Shown here: positions 60,577 to 64,000 of the stretch, piece by piece
Numbering within the stretch: position 1 is the stretch's first letter
Layout of the letters: every line of letters begins with the position of its first letter
Assembly (NCBI RefSeq): GCF_016599145.1
Contig: NZ_JAENKO010000012.1
Span: 1 to 64,000, forward strand
Origin: Tomitella cavernea
GTDB taxonomy: Bacteria; Actinomycetota; Actinomycetes; Mycobacteriales; Mycobacteriaceae
DNA length: 64,000 nt
Direction: 5' to 3'
Made by a program: the position numbers and the translations under genes
The notes under the pieces: generated by a model
What the model was told of the DNA's origin: nothing
Seen by the model: the letters and a program-made list of their open reading frames with translations, nothing else
Databases searched by the model: none

Positions 60577-61853
60577 ACACCGCGCTCACCGACGACCGCA
60601 CCTCGCACTCTCCGCATTCCTCGCCGCGTTCCTCTCAGCGCCGCGCCGTCCCGCCCTGGCTGGCGATCTGGGGTGTGGTGTTCGTCGCCTCGTGGGCCGG
60701 CAACCAGTTCAGCCCCCTGCTGGTGATGTACGAAGACCGGCAGGACTACTCGTCGTTCCTGGTGAACCTGCTGCTCGGCGTCTACGTCCTGGGACTCGCG
60801 CCCGCCCTGCTGGTGGCCGGGCCGCTGTCGGACCGGCACGGGCGCAGGCCGCTCATGCTCGCCGGGGTGGGCACCGCCGTGCTCGGCAGCGCCCTGCTGG
60901 CGCTTGGCCACTTCGGCCCCGGATTCATCGCCTCGGGAAGGCTGTTCTCCGGGTTCACCATCGGCATCGCCATGGCGGTGGGCAACAGTTGGATCAAGGA
61001 GCTCTCGCAAGCCCCGTACGACCAGCGCGCGGGCCTCACCGCCGGCGCCCGCCGCGCCTCGCTGGCGTTCACGCTGGGCTCCGCGGGCGGCGCGCTGGTG
61101 GCGGGGCTGCTGGCCCAGTGGGGGCCGCTCCCCGACGTCCTGCCGTTCCTGGTGCACATCGTCGTGGCGGTCCCGTTCGCCGTCGTCGTGCTGCGCATCC
61201 CCGAGACCCACACGCCCGACAGCACGTCATCGCTGCTGCGACGGCTGCGCATCGACAGCGCACGGCATCCACGGTTCCTGCGCGTAGTGCTTGTGGCGGC
61301 GCCGTGGATCTTCGGCTCGGCCGCCATCGCCTACGGCTACCTGCCGACGAAGCTGCGCGACGCCACCGGCGACCAGGGCCTGGTGTTCGCGACCGCGGCC
61401 ACCGTCATCGCCCTCGGGGTGTCGTCGGCGATCCAGCCCGTCGCCAAGCGCGTGCACTCGATGTCCTCGGCCCGCGGGTTGTCGGCCGCTGTGGTGATCA
61501 TGGCCGCCGGCATCGGGCTGGTGTGGCTGGCGATCGACCTGCAGTCGGTGGCCGTGGGCCTCGTGTCCAACGTGGTGGTCGGCGCCGGCATCGGCATCGG
61601 CCTGGTCTCCGGGCTCATCGAGGTGCAGCGTATCGCGGGTGACAGGGACCTGGCGGGGCTCACCGGTGTCTTCTACGCCGCCGCCTACCTGGGCTTCCTT
61701 ACCCCGACGCTGATCTCCGCGGTGGCGGGCCCGGTCCCGCTGGGCGTGATCTTCCTGGTGCTCACCGCGCTGGCCGCGGTGTGCTGGGCCGCACTCGCAG
61801 TCTCGTCGCGCAAGCACATCCCCGCAGGGCGCACGATCGCGGTGGACGGATAG
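60573..61853 (+). CDS. MFS transporter
   Basis: This 426-residue protein has about 12 membrane helices. The MFS loop signature is VAGPLSDRHGRRPLMLAGVG between helices 2 and 3, and NSWIKELSQAP follows helix 5. It probably exports or imports a small molecule sensed by the upstream GntR protein; the substrate is unknown. The GTG overlaps the regulator stop by 4 nt. Confidence 0.92.
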   Translation: MNTALTDDRTSHSPHSSPRSSQRRAVPPWLAIWGVVFVASWAGNQFSPLLVMYEDRQDYSSFLVNLLLGVYVLGLAPALLVAGPLSDRHGRRPLMLAGVGTAVLGSALLALGHFGPGFIASGRLFSGFTIGIAMAVGNSWIKELSQAPYDQRAGLTAGARRASLAFTLGSAGGALVAGLLAQWGPLPDVLPFLVHIVVAVPFAVVVLRIPETHTPDSTSSLLRRLRIDSARHPRFLRVVLVAAPWIFGSAAIAYGYLPTKLRDATGDQGLVFATAATVIALGVSSAIQPVAKRVHSMSSARGLSAAVVIMAAGIGLVWLAIDLQSVAVGLVSNVVVGAGIGIGLVSGLIEVQRIAGDRDLAGLTGVFYAAAYLGFLTPTLISAVAGPVPLGVIFLVLTALAAVCWAALAVSSRKHIPAGRTIAVDG

Positions 61854-61882
61854 GCCGGCCGCCGGAGAGGACCGCCGGTCCG

Positions 61883-63544
61883 TCACTGGGCCTGCAGGTC
61901 CCGCCGGCACAGCCCCGCCACGCCGCCCACCGTCAGCGCCGCGCCGATAGCGAGGGTGAGCAGCCACGCGCCCCACCCCATCGGCTCGGCGGGGGCCTGC
62001 GCGACCCACGAGAACGGCGACAGATCGACAGCCCAGCCCGGCAGGCCCAGCAGGTCGTCGAACCAGCCGACGATGAACGCCCAGGCCACCACAACCCACA
62101 TCGCGTACTGCACCCGCGGTGCGAAGCCCACGAGTGCGGCGGTGAGACCGACGACCACCGCGACGGCGGCGAGCGGCACGAGCATCGCGCAGAAGACCCG
62201 CGGCAGCTGCGACACGTCGCCGGTGGCCAGGGCGTCGGCGACCGCAGCGCCGACCGCGCCGCACACCGTCAGCCCCGCCGCGGCGGCGGCCGTCACCGCG
62301 AGCCAGCCGCCGATCCAGCGCCGCCGCGACACCCCCGCCACCAGCAGCACCTCCGCCCGCCCGGACGTCTCCTCGCCGCGCAGTCGCAGCACCGTCGACG
62401 CCGCGAAGCCTGCCACCAGCAGCCCCAGAAGCAGGGCCACCATGGCGAAGTACTGGTCGACGATCGCTTCCGCGCCGCCGAACACCTTCTCCATCTGCGC
62501 GTTTCCGCGCACCATCTCCGCGACCTGGCTGCCCACCGACCCCAGCGCCGCGCCCGCCAGCACCATTCCGGCCGACCATCCGGCGATCGCCGCGCGTTGC
62601 ATCCGGAAGGCCCACGCCGGCACGTTCGCCAGGCCGCGCGGCGCGGACGCCGCCCCCCGGCGCGGGGCGACCAGGGATCCACCGACATCACGGATGCCGT
62701 CCAGGCACCATGCCGCGCCCACCGCCGCCGCTGCGAGGAGCAGCGGGAGGGCGAGCGGCCACCAGCGGTCCTCGCCGAACGGGTGGGCGGCCTGCGCCCA
62801 GCCGATGGGCGAGAACCATGACAGCGTGCCGCCGCCGACGTCGCCGACCGCGCGCACGGCGAACGCCGCTCCCACGAGCCCCGCGGCCAGCCCTGCCGCG
62901 GCGCGGGCGTGCGAGAGCGCCTGCGCGCACACCAGCGACAGCGCCGTGAATGCGATGCCGTTGACGGCCACCTCCGCACCGAACAGCACCGCGCCGGCGG
63001 CCGGAAGCCCCAGTCCCAGGAACGCCGCGGCCACACCGGCTCCCGCCAGCACCGACGCCGCCGCCACCAGCAGGCCGGCCGCCGTCAGCGGCGCCCGCGG
63101 CCCCAGCACCCCGGCCCGCAGCAGTTCCGTGCGGCCCGTCTCCTCCTCGCCGCGCGTGTAGCGCACTGTGAGGAACACGGCCATGAGCGCGACGCCGACG
63201 AGCGCCACCGCATTGGTCTCGAACACCGTGATGCCGCCCGTAGTCTCCAGCGCAACGGGCGGGCCGCTCATCGCGATCGTGGCGGGGCTGGAGTCCATGG
63301 TCGAGGCGTAGGCGGCGCGCTCGGCAGCGTCCCCGTAGACGCCCTGTACCGCATTGGCCGACGCGCCGGTCACCGCGATGAGCCCCACGATCCACACGCC
63401 CAGCCGGATGCGGTCGCGTCGCAGGTGCAGCCGCATCAACGCGGCGGTGCCGGCGGTGGCGGAGGCGATGGCTCCCCTGTCGGGACGGGTGGCCCGCACA
63501 CCGACGGAAACGCGCGGCAGACCGGCGGCGGGTGCGGCGCTCAT
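61883..63544 (-). CDS. ABC-2 type exporter permease
   Basis: This 553-residue membrane protein has about 12 helices in two similar halves. Each half has the cytoplasmic pattern RLHLRRDRIRLGVWIVG or FRMQRAAIAGWSAGMVLAG and a loop RGEEETGRTELLRAGV or RGEETSGRAEVLLVAGV, as in drug-type exporter permeases of actinobacteria. It overlaps the ATP-binding gene by 4 nt (ATGA) and would form the channel for it. The substrate (antibiotic or lipid) is unknown. Confidence 0.88.
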   Translation of the reverse strand: MSAAPAAGLPRVSVGVRATRPDRGAIASATAGTAALMRLHLRRDRIRLGVWIVGLIAVTGASANAVQGVYGDAAERAAYASTMDSSPATIAMSGPPVALETTGGITVFETNAVALVGVALMAVFLTVRYTRGEEETGRTELLRAGVLGPRAPLTAAGLLVAAASVLAGAGVAAAFLGLGLPAAGAVLFGAEVAVNGIAFTALSLVCAQALSHARAAAGLAAGLVGAAFAVRAVGDVGGGTLSWFSPIGWAQAAHPFGEDRWWPLALPLLLAAAAVGAAWCLDGIRDVGGSLVAPRRGAASAPRGLANVPAWAFRMQRAAIAGWSAGMVLAGAALGSVGSQVAEMVRGNAQMEKVFGGAEAIVDQYFAMVALLLGLLVAGFAASTVLRLRGEETSGRAEVLLVAGVSRRRWIGGWLAVTAAAAAGLTVCGAVGAAVADALATGDVSQLPRVFCAMLVPLAAVAVVVGLTAALVGFAPRVQYAMWVVVAWAFIVGWFDDLLGLPGWAVDLSPFSWVAQAPAEPMGWGAWLLTLAIGAALTVGGVAGLCRRDLQAQ

Positions 63545-64000
63545 GAGCGCACCGCGCTGTCCGCCGGTCGGACGTTCGCGTGGTCGCCAGTCCGGCCCTC
63601 TGACTGATCGTCGGGCTGATCGTTGTAGTGGCGCAGGAACAGCTCCTCCAGCGTGGGCGGGTGGCTGACCAGCGAGCGGACGCCGCCCTCGGCGACGGTG
63701 CGCATCACCGCGTCGAGCCGATCCGATTCCACCTCGAACGTCGCGTGCAGCCCGTCGGTCTTGAGGCCCACCACTGCCGGATGCCCCGCCAGCGCGTCGA
63801 GCGGCCGCGCGGTCTCCACCGTCACCGTGGTGCGGGTCAGGTGCCGCAGGTCTGCGAGCGTGCCGCTCTCCACGGTGCGGCCGGCCCGGATGATGCTCAC
63901 CGTGTCGCACAGCGATTCCACCTCGGCGAGGATGTGGCTGGACAACAGAACGGTGCGCCCGGCCGCGCGGGCCTCACGGATGCAGTCCTGGAACACTTCC
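63541..64000 (-). CDS. ABC transporter ATP-binding protein (C-terminal part)
   Basis: Only the last 153 residues are in the window. They include the D-loop and switch region (RTVLLSSHILAEVESLCDTV) and a C-terminal extension found in drug exporters (TTVTVETARPLDALAGHPAV; PPTLEELFLRHYND). Walker A, the LSGGQ signature and Walker B lie beyond the window edge. It is coupled to the permease gene. Confidence 0.9.
   Translation of the reverse strand, partial: EVFQDCIREARAAGRTVLLSSHILAEVESLCDTVSIIRAGRTVESGTLADLRHLTRTTVTVETARPLDALAGHPAVVGLKTDGLHATFEVESDRLDAVMRTVAEGGVRSLVSHPPTLEELFLRHYNDQPDDQSEGRTGDHANVRPADSAVRS

Overview
This is a high-GC, gene-dense actinobacterial chromosome segment. Three things point to the mycolic-acid-containing Mycobacteriales (for example Tsukamurella, Gordonia or Dietzia; genus not resolved): a gene order like the Mycobacterium tuberculosis lytB2–xseA/B–glpX–fum–phoH2–glyA–coaA–uppS–DUF255–mca–greA stretch, the mycothiol conjugate amidase mca, and the many GTG starts and apparently leaderless promoters.

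The left part (1-38.5 kb) is mostly housekeeping. It holds isoprenoid enzymes (ispH, a short-chain Z-prenyl synthase), exonuclease VII, central carbon enzymes (class II fructose-bisphosphatase, fumarase), one-carbon and CoA biosynthesis (glyA, coaA), aromatic biosynthesis (DAHP synthase behind a clear attenuator with a Tyr-Trp-Phe leader peptide), mycothiol detoxification (mca) and greA behind a structured leader. Between these lie accessory modules: a cytochrome P450 with a divergent TetR, an epimerase with a divergent TetR, a flavin monooxygenase–esterase–alcohol dehydrogenase operon with a divergent TetR, a degenerate serine-hydrolase lipoprotein, and a dead relBE-type toxin–antitoxin pair with a nonsense codon in each gene.

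The stretch 38.6-57.8 kb is an accessory, defence-type island. Its core is a SNF2/RapA-like helicase with a C-terminal DUF3883 domain, a DUF1156 adenine-specific DNA methyltransferase with zinc ribbons, a DUF499 AAA+ ATPase with an N-terminal Swt1-type HEPN domain (intact RNxxxH), and a 624-residue coiled-coil protein of unknown function next to the ATPase. These genes sit in three separate + strand units. Each unit carries a near-identical palindrome-like motif (consensus ATGCACAACGCGTTGT) about 46-52 nt before its start codon, and a further copy lies inside the methyltransferase start, so they look like one regulon. Two candidate regulators lie in the island (an XRE protein and an XRE–ImmA/IrrE protein). 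Also present are a SEC-C protein, an Ltp-like surface protein related to phage superinfection-exclusion lipoproteins, and a frameshifted, truncated relBE remnant flanked by a duplication of the helicase 3' end. No PglZ, BrxL, DrmA or DrmB is visible, so this is neither canonical BREX nor DISARM.

The right part (58-64 kb) carries an acyl-CoA synthetase, a GntR regulator with a 24-bp perfect operator, an MFS transporter and the start of an ABC exporter operon cut by the window end.
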